Of a stretch of 64,000 bases of DNA, positions 19,283 through 27,950 are shown in pieces (the first letter of the stretch is position 1; every line of letters starts with the position of its first letter). Below the pieces are notes generated by a model that worked only from the letters and a program-made list of their open reading frames with translations, ran no database searches and was not told the origin of the DNA. The DNA lies in the NCBI RefSeq assembly GCF_000423505.1, contig NZ_AUIC01000003.1:496001-560000 (forward strand), given 5' to 3'. The stretch is from Pseudoclavibacter soli DSM 23366. GTDB lineage: Bacteria; Actinomycetota; Actinomycetes; Actinomycetales; Microbacteriaceae. A program made the position numbers and the translations under genes.

Positions 19283-20166
19283 CGGTTGGGCACCCGTGCT
19301 TCGGCCAGGCGCACCACGTTGACCAGCAGCTCTGCACGAGTCATCGGGCCCACCCCGCCGGGGTTTGGCGTGAGCCATCCAGCGACCTCGGCCACATCAG
19401 GATGCACGTCGCCCACTGGCCGAGATTTGCCGGTCTCGGGGTCGGTGACCCGTGAGATGCCCACGTCGACCACTGCAGCACCGGGCTTGACCCAATCGGG
19501 CTGCACGAAGTGTCGCTGCCCGAGCGCCGCCACCACGATATCGGCACGACGCACCTCGCCGGCGATATCTGACGTGCGTGAATGCACGGTGGTGACCGTG
19601 GCGTCGACCCCGCGGCGGCTGAGCAACAGCCCCAACGGGCGGCCCACTGTGACTCCGCGGCCGATGACCACCACGTGCCGACCGGCCACCGGCACGTCAT
19701 ACCGCCGCAGCAGATCGAGAATGCCTGCCGGCGTGCACGGCAATGGCGTCGGGCGCACCCCGTCGACATCGAGCACGAGGCTGCCTAGGTTCGCAGGATG
19801 CAGCCCATCAGCGTCACGCATCGGATCGATGCGTTCGAGCACCGACATCTCGTCGATGCCGTCTGGCAGCGGCAACTGCGCGATGTAGCCGGTCACTGCC
19901 GGGTCGGCGTTCAGGCGATCGATCGCGGCATGCACATCGGCGGTGGATGCGGTGGCCGGCAGATCGACTCGGATCGACTCGATGCCCACCTCAGCGCAAT
20001 CGCGGTGCTTGCCTGCGACGTATATCTGTGACCCCGGGTCGTCACCCACCAGAAGCGTACCGAGCCCGGGAAAGACGCCCTGCTCGCGCAGGGTGTCGAC
20101 CCGGGCTCGGATCTCGCTCTTGATCTGCTGGGCTGTGGCTTTGCCGTCAAGAACGATGGCGGTCAT
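19279..20166 (-). CDS. folD: Bifunctional methylene-THF dehydrogenase/cyclohydrolase
   Basis: Converts 5,10-methylene-THF to 10-formyl-THF, the donor used by PurN and PurH. 295 residues. YVAGKHRDC near residue 53 holds the catalytic Tyr and Lys, QLPLPDGI near 99 is the folate site, and [10 protein letters not shown] near 170 and [10 protein letters not shown] near 272 complete the family signatures. It lies 3 bases after glyA in the same direction, so it should be co-transcribed under the ZTP riboswitch. Convergent with the ABC exporter gene, sharing the CTAG stop. Confidence 0.95.
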   Translation of the reverse strand: MTAIVLDGKATAQQIKSEIRARVDTLREQGVFPGLGTLLVGDDPGSQIYVAGKHRDCAEVGIESIRVDLPATASTADVHAAIDRLNADPAVTGYIAQLPLPDGIDEMSVLERIDPMRDADGLHPANLGSLVLDVDGVRPTPLPCTPAGILDLLRRYDVPVAGRHVVVIGRGVTVGRPLGLLLSRRGVDATVTTVHSRTSDIAGEVRRADIVVAALGQRHFVQPDWVKPGAAVVDVGISRVTDPETGKSRPVGDVHPDVAEVAGWLTPNPGGVGPMTRAELLVNVVRLAEARVPNR

Positions 20167-20169
20167 CGA

Positions 20170-21450
20170 CTACCACTGCTCCAGACCGGGGTACAGCGGG
20201 AAGTCATCGGCCAGACGGCTGACACGTGCCTTGAGGCTCTCAACGTCGGGAGACGGCTTGAGTGCCTCAGCGATCACGTCTGCCACCTCGGTGAACTCGG
20301 TGGCGCCGAAGCCGCGCGTCGCCAGAGCAGGCGTGCCGATGCGCAGACCGCTGGTCACGCGCGGGGGGCGGGGGTCGAACGGCACGGCATTGCGGTTGAC
20401 CGTGATGCCGACCTCATGCAGGATGTCTTCGGCCTGCTGCCCATCGAGCTGCGACGTGCGCAGATCAGCGAGCACGAGGTGCACATCGGTGCCACCGGTG
20501 AGCACGTCAATGCCGTTGGCCTTGGCATCGGCTGCGGTGAGGCGCTCGGCGATGATCTTCGCACCCTCAAGGGTGCGCTGCTGACGATCTTTGAATTCGG
20601 CGCTGGCTGCAATCTTGAACGCGATGGCCTTGGCGGCCACCACGTGCATCAGCGGGCCGCCCTGCTGACCGGGGAACACTGCCGAGTCGATCTTCTTGGC
20701 GAACTCAGCCTTCGAGAAGATGGTGCCCGAGCGGGGGCCGCCGAGAGTCTTGTGCACCGTAGTGGAGGTCACGTCGGCGATCGGCACCGGGTTCGGGTGC
20801 AGTCCGGCAGCAACCAGACCGGCGAAGTGGGCCATATCGACCCACAGCCGTGCGCCGATCTCATCGGCGATCGAGCGGAACGCCTCGAAGTCGACCGTGC
20901 GCGGGTAGGCCGACCAGCCGGCGATGATCACCGACGGACGCTCGGCGAGCGCGATCTCACGCACTTTCTCCATGTCGATGCGGAAGGTCTCAGGGTCAAC
21001 GCCGTAGGCGCGAGCATTGTAGAACTTGCCCGAGAAGTTGATCTTCATGCCGTGACTGAGGTGACCGCCATGGGCCAGCTCAAGCCCCAAGATGGTGTCG
21101 CCGGGCTTGGCGATGGCGTGCAGCACGGCGGCGTTTGCCTGAGCGCCCGAATGCGGCTGCACATTGACGTGATCGCCGCCGAAGACCGCCTGAGCGCGCT
21201 GCTGGGCGAGGGTCTCGGCAACGTCGACGAACTCGCAGCCGCCGTAGTAGCGACGCCCGGGGTAGCCCTCGGCGTATTTGTTGGTCAGCACTGAGCCCTG
21301 CGCCTCGAGCACGGCCCGCGGCACGAAGTTCTCAGAGGCGATCATCTCGAGGGTGTTGCGCTGACGGTTCAGCTCGTTCTCGAGCACCGTGGCGATCTCA
21401 GGATCGACCTCGGCGAGGGGGGCGTTGAGGATGGGATTGGTTCCAGTCAC
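20170..21450 (-). CDS. glyA: Serine hydroxymethyltransferase
   Basis: PLP enzyme making glycine and 5,10-methylene-THF from serine. 426 residues from a GTG at 21450, chosen because AAGGAG lies 6 bases before it; the longer open frame reaching 21573 runs through the riboswitch. Conserved runs: IASENFVP near 38, [15 protein letters not shown] near 58, HSGAQAN near 98, and the PLP lysine in [15 protein letters not shown] near 233. glyA and folD are consecutive steps of one-carbon supply. Confidence 0.96.
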   Translation of the reverse strand: MTGTNPILNAPLAEVDPEIATVLENELNRQRNTLEMIASENFVPRAVLEAQGSVLTNKYAEGYPGRRYYGGCEFVDVAETLAQQRAQAVFGGDHVNVQPHSGAQANAAVLHAIAKPGDTILGLELAHGGHLSHGMKINFSGKFYNARAYGVDPETFRIDMEKVREIALAERPSVIIAGWSAYPRTVDFEAFRSIADEIGARLWVDMAHFAGLVAAGLHPNPVPIADVTSTTVHKTLGGPRSGTIFSKAEFAKKIDSAVFPGQQGGPLMHVVAAKAIAFKIAASAEFKDRQQRTLEGAKIIAERLTAADAKANGIDVLTGGTDVHLVLADLRTSQLDGQQAEDILHEVGITVNRNAVPFDPRPPRVTSGLRIGTPALATRGFGATEFTEVADVIAEALKPSPDVESLKARVSRLADDFPLYPGLEQW

Positions 21451-21453
21451 GCA

Positions 21454-21495
21454 AATCTCCTTGTTTCTGTGGACATCTTCAGTATCAAGCAGATT
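21454..21495 (-). promoter_or_regulatory. Shine-Dalgarno-sequestering hairpin of glyA
   Basis: On the minus strand AATCTGCTTG (21495-21486) can pair with CAAGGAGATT (21463-21454), which holds the glyA ribosome site, with one mismatch in ten. It lies between the riboswitch aptamer and the GTG start, as expected for translational control. Confidence 0.7.
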
Positions 21496-21497
21496 GT

Positions 21498-21596
21498 CGA
21501 GGCCCAGGCGTGCGGCCCAATCTTCGTGTCGCTTCCCGATGGTGACCATCTCTGCGCGGGTGGCTTGCACCACCCGGCGACGCCAGTCGCGACCGC
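21498..21596 (-). promoter_or_regulatory. ZTP (pfl) riboswitch upstream of glyA-folD
   Basis: The transcript starts with GCGGTCGCGACTGGCG, then a GGGTGG/CCACCC hairpin, ACCATCGGGAAGCG, and GCCGCACGCCTGGGC at the 3' side. These are the conserved blocks of the pfl/ZTP aptamer, including the CGCGACUGGCG strand and the terminal CGCCUGGGC pseudoknot strand. The family senses ZMP/ZTP, which builds up when 10-formyl-THF is scarce, and is known upstream of glyA, folD and purine genes. The -10 box TAGACT (21605-21600) puts the RNA start at the first aptamer bases. Confidence 0.9.
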
Positions 21597-21599
21597 TTT

Positions 21600-21605
21600 A
21601 GTCTA
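21600..21605 (-). promoter_or_regulatory. -10 box of the glyA-folD operon
   Basis: TAGACT on the minus strand, about 150 bases before the GTG start of glyA. The expected start lies about 7 bases downstream, at the 5' edge of the riboswitch. Confidence 0.5.
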
Positions 21606-21649
21606 GCAAGGCCACGGTGCGGTTGCCGACCCGAATTCTCGCGCTGCTC

Positions 21650-21655
21650 TAGAGT
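21650..21655 (+). promoter_or_regulatory. -10 box of purU
   Basis: TAGAGT 39 bases before the GTG at 21694. The short leader carries TTGGAG 7 bases before the GTG. Confidence 0.4.
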
Positions 21656-21693
21656 GGAGGTTGCACTTTTCTCAATGCGATTTGGAGCACGCC

Positions 21694-22566
21694 GTGACCT
21701 CTCTGTCAACCGTCGAGACCACACCGAGCTGGATCATCACGATCACCTGTGACGACCAGGCCGGCCTGGTGCATGCCATCACCGGCGCGATTGTCGAGGC
21801 ACGGGGCAACATCGAAGAGTCGCAGCAATTCCACAGCCCCGACACCGGTCGCTTCTTCATGCGCCTGCGCGTCACCACGGCGCAGTCAGAGCAGTCACTG
21901 CGTGAGGCATTCGCCACAGTTGTCGAGCGCTACACGCTCGACGTGGCCATCGTGCCCGCAGACCGCCCCATCCGCACCCTCGTGCTGGTCTCCAAGGCCC
22001 CGCACTGCCTGCAAGATCTGCTGTTTCGCCAAAACTCCGGCCAGGTCAACATCGAGATTCCGCGGGTCTTCGGCAACCACCCAGACCTCGCCGATTTGGC
22101 CGGCTTCTATGGGGTGCCGTTCACTTCTCTGCCGATCAAGAGCATCGAAGACAAACAGGCCTTTGAACAGCGTGTGCTCGACTACGTCGATGAGAACGAC
22201 ATCGAACTGGTTGTGCTCGCCCGCTACATGCAGATCCTCTCCCCCGAGCTGTGCCAGCGGCTGGCTGGCCGGGCCATCAACATCCACCACTCGTTTCTGC
22301 CGGGTTTCAAGGGAGCAAACCCGTATCTGCAGGCGCACCGCCGCGGCGTCAAGCTCATCGGCGCCACCGCACATTTCGTGACCGAAGACCTCGACGAGGG
22401 GCCGATCATCGAACAGAACGTGGTGCGGGTCGATCACTCGAAAACCCCCGATCAGCTGCGCGCGATCGGTCAAGACGTCGAAAGCCGCACGCTGCGACAG
22501 GCCGTGACCTGGTTTGCCGAGCGCCGCATCCTGCGCGACGGCCAGCGCACCATCATTTTCCAGTGA
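21694..22566 (+). CDS. purU: Formyltetrahydrofolate deformylase
   Basis: Hydrolyses 10-formyl-THF to formate and THF, balancing the folate pool. 290 residues. The N-terminal ACT domain (about 10-85) begins SWIITITCDDQAGLV. The formyl-hydrolase domain carries INIHHSFLPGF near 212 and an aspartate in EDLDEGPII, giving the Asn/His/Asp catalytic set. GTG 21694 is preferred for its GGAG; an in-frame TTG at 21661 is the alternative. It is divergent from the glyA-folD operon across a 243-base gap that also holds the ZTP riboswitch. Confidence 0.93.
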   Translation: MTSLSTVETTPSWIITITCDDQAGLVHAITGAIVEARGNIEESQQFHSPDTGRFFMRLRVTTAQSEQSLREAFATVVERYTLDVAIVPADRPIRTLVLVSKAPHCLQDLLFRQNSGQVNIEIPRVFGNHPDLADLAGFYGVPFTSLPIKSIEDKQAFEQRVLDYVDENDIELVVLARYMQILSPELCQRLAGRAINIHHSFLPGFKGANPYLQAHRRGVKLIGATAHFVTEDLDEGPIIEQNVVRVDHSKTPDQLRAIGQDVESRTLRQAVTWFAERRILRDGQRTIIFQ

Positions 22567-22570
22567 CCGG

Positions 22571-22591
22571 CGGTTGGTGGGCAACCAACCG
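22571..22591 (+). terminator. Hairpin after purU
   Basis: CGGTTGGT pairs with ACCAACCG around a 5-base loop, 4 bases after the purU stop codon. No T-run follows. Confidence 0.45.
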
Positions 22592-22618
22592 GCCGCTGCC
22601 GGCAGCAGACAAACGAAA

Positions 22619-22645
22619 GAGGCCCGCCCGAAATAGGCGAGCCTC
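22619..22645 (-). terminator. Terminator of the DUF4282 gene
   Basis: On the minus strand GAGGCTCGCC pairs with GGCGGGCCTC (one G-U pair) around a 7-base loop, followed by TTTCGTTTGT. It lies 20 bases past the DUF4282 stop codon. Confidence 0.75.
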
Positions 22646-22664
22646 TGACGAATGGATGACCGCG

Positions 22665-23105
22665 TCAGCCGCGCTCAGAACGCTCCACGAAGTGCTCGAA
22701 CACGGTGCGGGACAGCGAGAGCACGCCGAACGAGATGACCACGACGCCGATCAGCGTCGCGAACAGCGCATAGATACCCCAGACCGTGTTGGTGCCTCCA
22801 CTGCTGTATGAGCTCAGCTGGAAGTAGTTCACAGCGACCTGGATACCAGTGACCAGAGAGTGCACGCAGGCGGCCGCTACCGCGATGAGCACCCAGAGGT
22901 AGCGCGTGCGCGCCTTGGCCGCCGCGGCGGAGGTGCCGAAGTTCAGGCTGAAGAGCTCGCCCAGGCCGCCAGCCTGACGCTGCTGCGGTGCGTAGCCGAA
23001 CTGCTGGGGCACTGGGCCTCCTTGGGGCAACTGACCCGACGGCTGACCGTAGGGTGCAGGAGGCGGAGCCTGAGGAGCGCCGGGAGGCGGAGGCAGTGTC
23101 GACAT
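22665..23105 (-). CDS. DUF4282-like small membrane protein
   Basis: 146 residues. The first ~45 are rich in Pro, Gln, Gly and Ala with no fixed fold expected. Then comes FSLNFGTSAAAAKARTRYLW leading into helix 1 (about 68-90), and a second helix at about 108-132 ending in SLSRTVFEHFVERSERG. The pattern of a Pro-rich tail, two helices and a conserved R/E end fits DUF4282. Function unknown. AAAGGGG before the ATG is a good ribosome site. Monocistronic, with its own terminator. Confidence 0.7.
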   Translation of the reverse strand: MSTLPPPPGAPQAPPPAPYGQPSGQLPQGGPVPQQFGYAPQQRQAGGLGELFSLNFGTSAAAAKARTRYLWVLIAVAAACVHSLVTGIQVAVNYFQLSSYSSGGTNTVWGIYALFATLIGVVVISFGVLSLSRTVFEHFVERSERG

Positions 23106-23233
23106 GGTGATAAACCCCTTTCGAAAGGACGGACGCGGGTCGCCGCGCCGTGCGACCCCGACAGCATGCTACCAGTGCACTGTGTCACTCGGGTATTTCT
23201 TTCACAGCCTTGCGTGTGCGGAAACACAGCAGA

Positions 23234-23257
23234 CATCTGCAGGAGATATCATCTGCA
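23234..23257 (+). promoter_or_regulatory. Operator-like direct repeat and -10 box of the MFS gene
   Basis: CATCTGCA occurs at 23234-23241 and 23250-23257, 16 bases apart. TATCAT (23247-23252) between and over them ends 8 bases before the ATG. A repressor bound to the repeat would block the -10 region; the regulator is not known. Confidence 0.4.
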
Positions 23258-23260
23258 CAT

Positions 23261-24523
23261 ATGCCCTCTCCAGATCTTTCCACCCAGTGGGCTGGCCACC
23301 AGCCGGGCAGCCGCAGCTACCAACGCATCCTGATCGGCCTGTTCTTCGCCGGTGTCGCCACCTTCGCTCAGCTGTACTCCTTTCAGGCGATCCTGCCCGA
23401 AGTGTCGTCAGCGCTTGGCACCGATGCCGCCTCCACCGCCCTCACAGTGTCTGCCGTGACACTCGGCATTTCCGCCGCGGTTATCCCGTGGTCGTCAATC
23501 GCCGACCGCATCGGGAGGGTGCCGGCAATGGTGATCTCCATCTCAGCGGCCACCGTACTCGGCTTGGCCGCGCTCAGCGTCGACTCGTTGTGGCCGATCG
23601 TGGCCTTCCGCCTGCTCGAGGGGTGCGCCCTCGGTGGCGTGCCCGCCATCGCGATCGCCTACCTCAACGAAGAGGTCGCGCCCAAAGCCGCGGCGAAGGC
23701 TTCGGCCATCTACGTCGCTGGCACCTCAATAGGCGGTCTCAGCGGGCGCATCGTATCTGGGCCGGTCACCGAGCTGACCGGCAGCTGGAAATTGGGCGTG
23801 CTCTCCGTGCTGGTGCTGTGCACGGTCTCGGCGATCATCTTCGTCAGTCTCATCCCCCGCTCGCGAGGGTTCGTCCCCTACCGGCTGCGCTCCACCACGA
23901 TGCTCCCCGACGCGCGTCTGCTCGCGCAACTGCGCCGCCACCTGCGCAACCCCGCCACTCTCGTGCTCTTCTTCACTGGTTTCTTGTTGATGGGCTCGTT
24001 CGTCGCCGTCTACAACTACCTGGGTTTCCGCCTGACTGAGCCTCCGTACAGCCTGCCGCAGACCGTCATCAGTCTGCTCTTTTTGGCCTACCTGCTGGGT
24101 ACGCTCTCCTCGTCGCTCGCCGGGTCGTTCGCAGACCGTTTTGGCCGGCTGCGCGTGCTGCTGAGTTCGACGCTGTTGATGGTTCTTGGCGCGCTGATCA
24201 CGCTGTGCGCGAGTCTGTGGCTGATCTTGTTGGGGCTGTTAGTGTTCACCGCGGGTTTCTTCGCCGCGCATGCCATCGCGTCAGGATGGGTGGGAGCCAT
24301 CGCCACGAAAGGGCGTGCTCAAGCGGGCTCACTCTACAATTTGTTTTACTACGGCGGCTCGAGCTTGCTTGGCTGGGTGGCAGGTTTCGCGCTGCACCGC
24401 TATGGATGGCCGGGGGTCGCGTTGCTTGCCACCGTCGCGCTGCTGCTGTGTGCAGCAGCCGTCTGGTTCGTGCTGCGCGACCGCCCGGTCGACATCAGTG
24501 GAAGAAGTGACGCTCGCCAGTGA
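23261..24523 (+). CDS. MFS transporter (YnfM/DHA1-like exporter)
   Basis: 420 residues with 12 helices. Motif A is [15 protein letters not shown] after helix 2, repeated weakly as [13 protein letters not shown] after helix 8. The central loop holds [13 protein letters not shown], typical of YnfM-like permeases, and [20 protein letters not shown] is in helices 4-5. Likely a proton-driven exporter of small hydrophobic compounds; substrate unknown. ATG 23261 is preferred over the in-frame start at 23150 because the signature fold begins soon after and a -10 box lies directly before it. It overlaps the convergent purH by 29 bases. Confidence 0.85.
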   Translation: MPSPDLSTQWAGHQPGSRSYQRILIGLFFAGVATFAQLYSFQAILPEVSSALGTDAASTALTVSAVTLGISAAVIPWSSIADRIGRVPAMVISISAATVLGLAALSVDSLWPIVAFRLLEGCALGGVPAIAIAYLNEEVAPKAAAKASAIYVAGTSIGGLSGRIVSGPVTELTGSWKLGVLSVLVLCTVSAIIFVSLIPRSRGFVPYRLRSTTMLPDARLLAQLRRHLRNPATLVLFFTGFLLMGSFVAVYNYLGFRLTEPPYSLPQTVISLLFLAYLLGTLSSSLAGSFADRFGRLRVLLSSTLLMVLGALITLCASLWLILLGLLVFTAGFFAAHAIASGWVGAIATKGRAQAGSLYNLFYYGGSSLLGWVAGFALHRYGWPGVALLATVALLLCAAAVWFVLRDRPVDISGRSDARQ

Positions 24524-26090
24524 AGTAGAGCGGCACGCCGGCTGCCTGAGCAGCAGCGATGACCTCATCATCGCGAATTGACCCGCCCGGCTCGACCACG
24601 GCACGCACCCCGGCGTCGAGCAGCACCTGCAGCCCGTCGGCGAACGGGAAGAACGCATCGGAAGCCGCGACCGACCCGTGGGCACGATCCCCTGCACGAT
24701 TGACCGCCAGGTGTGCCGAGTCGACCCGATTGACCTGCCCCATGCCCACGCCCACCGAGGCGCCATCGTCGGCGAGCAGAATGGCGTTCGACTTCACGGA
24801 GCGCACTGCGGCCCAGGCGAACTCGAGGTCTCGACGAGTAGCCTCATCAACGGCCTCGCCGGCGACCAACTGCCAGCCGCTGCTGTCGACGCCGTTGGCG
24901 AAGTTGTCGGCATCGCTGACCAGCAGCCCTCCGGAGATCTGCTTGACGATCGTGGCGTCGCGGTGGAAGTCAGCAGGCAGACGCAGCAGACGCAGGTTTT
25001 TCTTCGTCTGCAGCAGCTCGAGAGCGGCCGGCTCGAAATCTGGCGCGACAACGACCTCGGTAAAGATGCCCTTGATGGTCTCCGCCAGTGCCTGCGTCAC
25101 CGTGCGGTTCGCCGCGATCACGCCACCATATGCCGACAGCGGGTCGCAGGCGTGCGCCTTGGCGTGCGCAGCCTCAATGGTGTCGGCCTGGGCAATGCCA
25201 CAGGGGTTCGCATGCTTGATGATCGCCACCGCAGGTTCGCTGAAGTCATAGGCCGATCGGATGGCCGCGTCGGCGTCGACGTAGTTGTTGTAGCTCATCT
25301 CTTTGCCGTGCAGCTGCTCGGCTTGAGCGATGCCGTGCCCCAGCGGCTGTGCGTAAAGCGCAGCTTGCTGGTGCGGGTTTTCGCCGTATCGCAGCACGTG
25401 TACCAGTTCACCGGCAACACCGACGCTCTCTGGCCAGACCCGTTCGGTGGTCTCGGGGTGGGTGACCAGGTTGGCCTGGAACCAGTCGGCCACCGCGCGG
25501 TCGTACTCGGCGGTGTGGCCGAAGGCCTTGGCCGCGAGGTTGCGACGCTGAGCCAGCGTGGTACCTGTCTCTAGAGAGGCGATCACCTCATCATAGTCGC
25601 TGGGGTCGACCACGATCGCAACGTTGGCGTGATTCTTGGCGGCGGCGCGCACCATCGCCGGGCCGCCGATGTCGATCTGCTCGACCACGGCATCCCCGGT
25701 GGCGCCGGAGGCGACGGTCTGTACGAACGGATACAGGTTGACCACGACGAGGTCGAACGCGGCGATGCCCAGCTCGGCGAGCTGACGCTCGTGGTCTTCG
25801 AGCCGGAGGTCGGCGAGAATGCCCGCGTGCACGGCCGGGTGCAGGGTCTTCACTCGCCCGTCGAGCGACTCGGGAAACCCAGTGACTTCGCTGACCTCGG
25901 TCACCTGAGCGCCAATGGCCGCGAGCGCTTTGGCTGTGGACCCAGTCGAGACGACCTCGACACCAGCAGCTGCCAGCGCAGCACCCAAGCGGTCGAGATC
26001 GGTCTTGTCTGAGACCGACACGAGGGCGCGGCGCACCGGCACCACGTCTCGTTCACGGTAGTCGGCGGGTGCGTGGGATGCGGTGCTCAT
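24495..26090 (-). CDS. purH: AICAR transformylase / IMP cyclohydrolase
   Basis: Last two steps of purine synthesis: formyl transfer from 10-formyl-THF to AICAR (ZMP), then ring closure to IMP. 531 residues. The N-terminal cyclohydrolase (MGS-like) domain has [11 protein letters not shown] and [15 protein letters not shown]. The transformylase domain has [10 protein letters not shown] and ends in [12 protein letters not shown]...FTGERHFFH. It overlaps purN by ATGA. Its substrate ZMP is the monophosphate of the ligand of the riboswitch 4 kb away on glyA-folD. Confidence 0.96.
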   Translation of the reverse strand: MSTASHAPADYRERDVVPVRRALVSVSDKTDLDRLGAALAAAGVEVVSTGSTAKALAAIGAQVTEVSEVTGFPESLDGRVKTLHPAVHAGILADLRLEDHERQLAELGIAAFDLVVVNLYPFVQTVASGATGDAVVEQIDIGGPAMVRAAAKNHANVAIVVDPSDYDEVIASLETGTTLAQRRNLAAKAFGHTAEYDRAVADWFQANLVTHPETTERVWPESVGVAGELVHVLRYGENPHQQAALYAQPLGHGIAQAEQLHGKEMSYNNYVDADAAIRSAYDFSEPAVAIIKHANPCGIAQADTIEAAHAKAHACDPLSAYGGVIAANRTVTQALAETIKGIFTEVVVAPDFEPAALELLQTKKNLRLLRLPADFHRDATIVKQISGGLLVSDADNFANGVDSSGWQLVAGEAVDEATRRDLEFAWAAVRSVKSNAILLADDGASVGVGMGQVNRVDSAHLAVNRAGDRAHGSVAASDAFFPFADGLQVLLDAGVRAVVEPGGSIRDDEVIAAAQAAGVPLYFTGERHFFH

Positions 26091-26683
26091 GCGGTCTCTT
26101 TCTGTTGCGTCAGCTCGATGGTTCCGTTGGAGATTTTGGTGAGCGTCTCGGCCAGCAGCTCGCGCTCGGCGATCTTGATGCGCTCGTGCAGAAGTGATTC
26201 GTCGTCACCGGTCAGCACTGGCACTGCCTGTTGGGCGAGCACGGGGCCGGTGTCGACTCCAGCGTCGACCAGATGCACTGTGGCGCCGGTCTCAGAGACA
26301 CCGGCGGCCAGCGCGTCGCGCACGGCGTGGGCCCCGGGAAAGCTGGGCAGCAGCGCCGGGTGGGTGTTCACGAGACGCCCGGCGAAGTGGTCGACGACTT
26401 CAGGCGGCAGAATGCGCATGAGCCCCGATAAGACGACCAAATCTGGCTGATGTGCGTCGACCGCGGCGATCAGTGCCTGCCCCCATGCGGCGCGATCTGG
26501 AAATGCCCGGTAGTCGACAATGAACGTGGGCAGATCGTGTCGTGTGGCGAAGCGCAGCCCCTCGGCCTGCCGGTCAGCTCCGACGGCGACCACGGTGAAC
26601 CCTGCGCCGCTGCGCTGCTGCGCATCGAGGAGGGCCCGGAGGTTGGACCCCACCCCGGAGATGAGCACGACCAGTTTCAGCAC
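26087..26683 (-). CDS. purN: Phosphoribosylglycinamide formyltransferase
   Basis: Formylates GAR with 10-formyl-THF, the third step of purine synthesis. 198 residues from a GTG at 26683. [13 protein letters not shown] near residue 6, [25 protein letters not shown] around 100 (catalytic Asn and His), and [15 protein letters not shown] (Asp) are intact. The start is chosen from family length; the TAG stop of perM lies 11 bases upstream and is part of a possible -10 box. purN and purH are coupled by ATGA. Confidence 0.94.
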   Translation of the reverse strand: MLKLVVLISGVGSNLRALLDAQQRSGAGFTVVAVGADRQAEGLRFATRHDLPTFIVDYRAFPDRAAWGQALIAAVDAHQPDLVVLSGLMRILPPEVVDHFAGRLVNTHPALLPSFPGAHAVRDALAAGVSETGATVHLVDAGVDTGPVLAQQAVPVLTGDDESLLHERIKIAERELLAETLTKISNGTIELTQQKETA

Positions 26684-26690
26684 GCCCTCC

Positions 26691-26696
26691 AGCCTA
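26691..26696 (-). promoter_or_regulatory. Possible internal -10 box of purN-purH over the perM stop
   Basis: TAGGCT on the minus strand begins with the perM TAG stop codon and ends 7 bases before the purN GTG, the same arrangement as xthA-trpS. A GGAGG two bases before the GTG is too close for normal use. Confidence 0.35.
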
Positions 26697-27950
26697 CCTG
26701 CTGGTGACAGAGGCCGTGGCCCCCGGACGCAGTCGTTGCCAGATGAGCAGAGCAAAGCCTGCGACGAACACGAGCGCGGCCGTGATCAGCGTGCGGGCGG
26801 GCGCCACACCGACATCTTGCAATCGCCCGGGCCCCAGCGCACCTGAGGCCAACGCCCCGACAACCAGCAGCAGCAGGCCTGTGCCAGCTGCCTGCACCAG
26901 TGCGAGCAACGCGCAGACGCCCCAACCTTTGGGGCCAGCGATCACGTCGGTGGCGAGCTGCCCGAAGCCGTACCAAGCGCCACCGAGGGCAGCAGCGACT
27001 GCCACAACCACAAAGACCGATTGCCATCCCGCGCCCTGCGGCAGCGCCGCAAGCAGGGGAATCGACGGCAGCGGTGCCACTTGAGTGACGAACGGCGAGA
27101 TGAGCGACCCTGTTCCGAGGGCAAACCCTGCACCGCCCAGCCAGGCTGCAGCAAACACCAGCAGGTTGGGCAGGTACAGCAACTGCAGGCCGGTCAGAGT
27201 GATCACCCCGACCCACCCCGCGTGGAGGTTGTCGTAGACGGCGACCACGGCCATCCAATTGAACAGCAATGACACCGTGACCATGATCGACGCGGCAGTG
27301 AGCAGCAGCGCAGCGGTCATACCAATCGCGCGCCAAGCGGCACGCAGCAGACCGAGCGGGATGCGCGCGCTCAGCTGGTGCCCCAACGCTGCGACCCAGC
27401 CAACCACTGTTGCTCGCTCTGAGGTCGCCGCAGCTGTTGATGCAAGAGACCCGGCAACGAAAACGCAGCCCAGCCAGATCACGGGGTGCCAGACCGATGC
27501 CGCGACCGATACCGAAGCGGTGCCGTCTGATGCGCTCAGGCCAAGCAGCAACGAGAGCAGCGCGGTGACTGTCACAAAGATCGCCCACGCCGCCCAGAGC
27601 GGCTCGGCGTCACTGCTGCGACGGGCAGATACCCACGTTCGCCAGAGCGCGAGGGCAAGCAGCCCCAAAGGTGCGATGGTCAGCGAATAGCCTTCGCTGA
27701 GCCCTTGCACTGCCAGTGCGTCGGGGCCGATGTCTATCGGCACTCCAAAGGCGAGCAGCCACAGGCGTACAGCTTGCCCCCACCCGGCGGCCCAACTGCT
27801 CTGCAGGCGGTCGTCGACGATCCAGGAGAGCGTGGTGAGCGCAACCACCGGGCCCAAAGTGATGATGATGATGCCGAGTGGTTCGAGAGCGACCGGAAGG
27901 ATCTCACGCAGTCGACGTCTCAGCACTCCTTCAGCGTACGGCATGGTCAC
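26694..27950 (-). CDS. perM: PerM-like integral membrane protein (DUF6350)
   Basis: 418 residues, almost all hydrophobic, with about 9-10 helices and no catalytic motif. The position directly before purN-purH matches mycobacterial perM (Rv0955), whose product helps stabilise the divisome under stress; the identification rests on that order and the membrane profile rather than on a sharp motif. It starts with GTGA over the pcrA TGA stop (a 4-base overlap); an ATG at 27944 is the alternative. Gene order pcrA-perM-purN-purH suggests one transcript. Confidence 0.7.
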   Translation of the reverse strand: MTMPYAEGVLRRRLREILPVALEPLGIIIITLGPVVALTTLSWIVDDRLQSSWAAGWGQAVRLWLLAFGVPIDIGPDALAVQGLSEGYSLTIAPLGLLALALWRTWVSARRSSDAEPLWAAWAIFVTVTALLSLLLGLSASDGTASVSVAASVWHPVIWLGCVFVAGSLASTAAATSERATVVGWVAALGHQLSARIPLGLLRAAWRAIGMTAALLLTAASIMVTVSLLFNWMAVVAVYDNLHAGWVGVITLTGLQLLYLPNLLVFAAAWLGGAGFALGTGSLISPFVTQVAPLPSIPLLAALPQGAGWQSVFVVVAVAAALGGAWYGFGQLATDVIAGPKGWGVCALLALVQAAGTGLLLLVVGALASGALGPGRLQDVGVAPARTLITAALVFVAGFALLIWQRLRPGATASVTSR

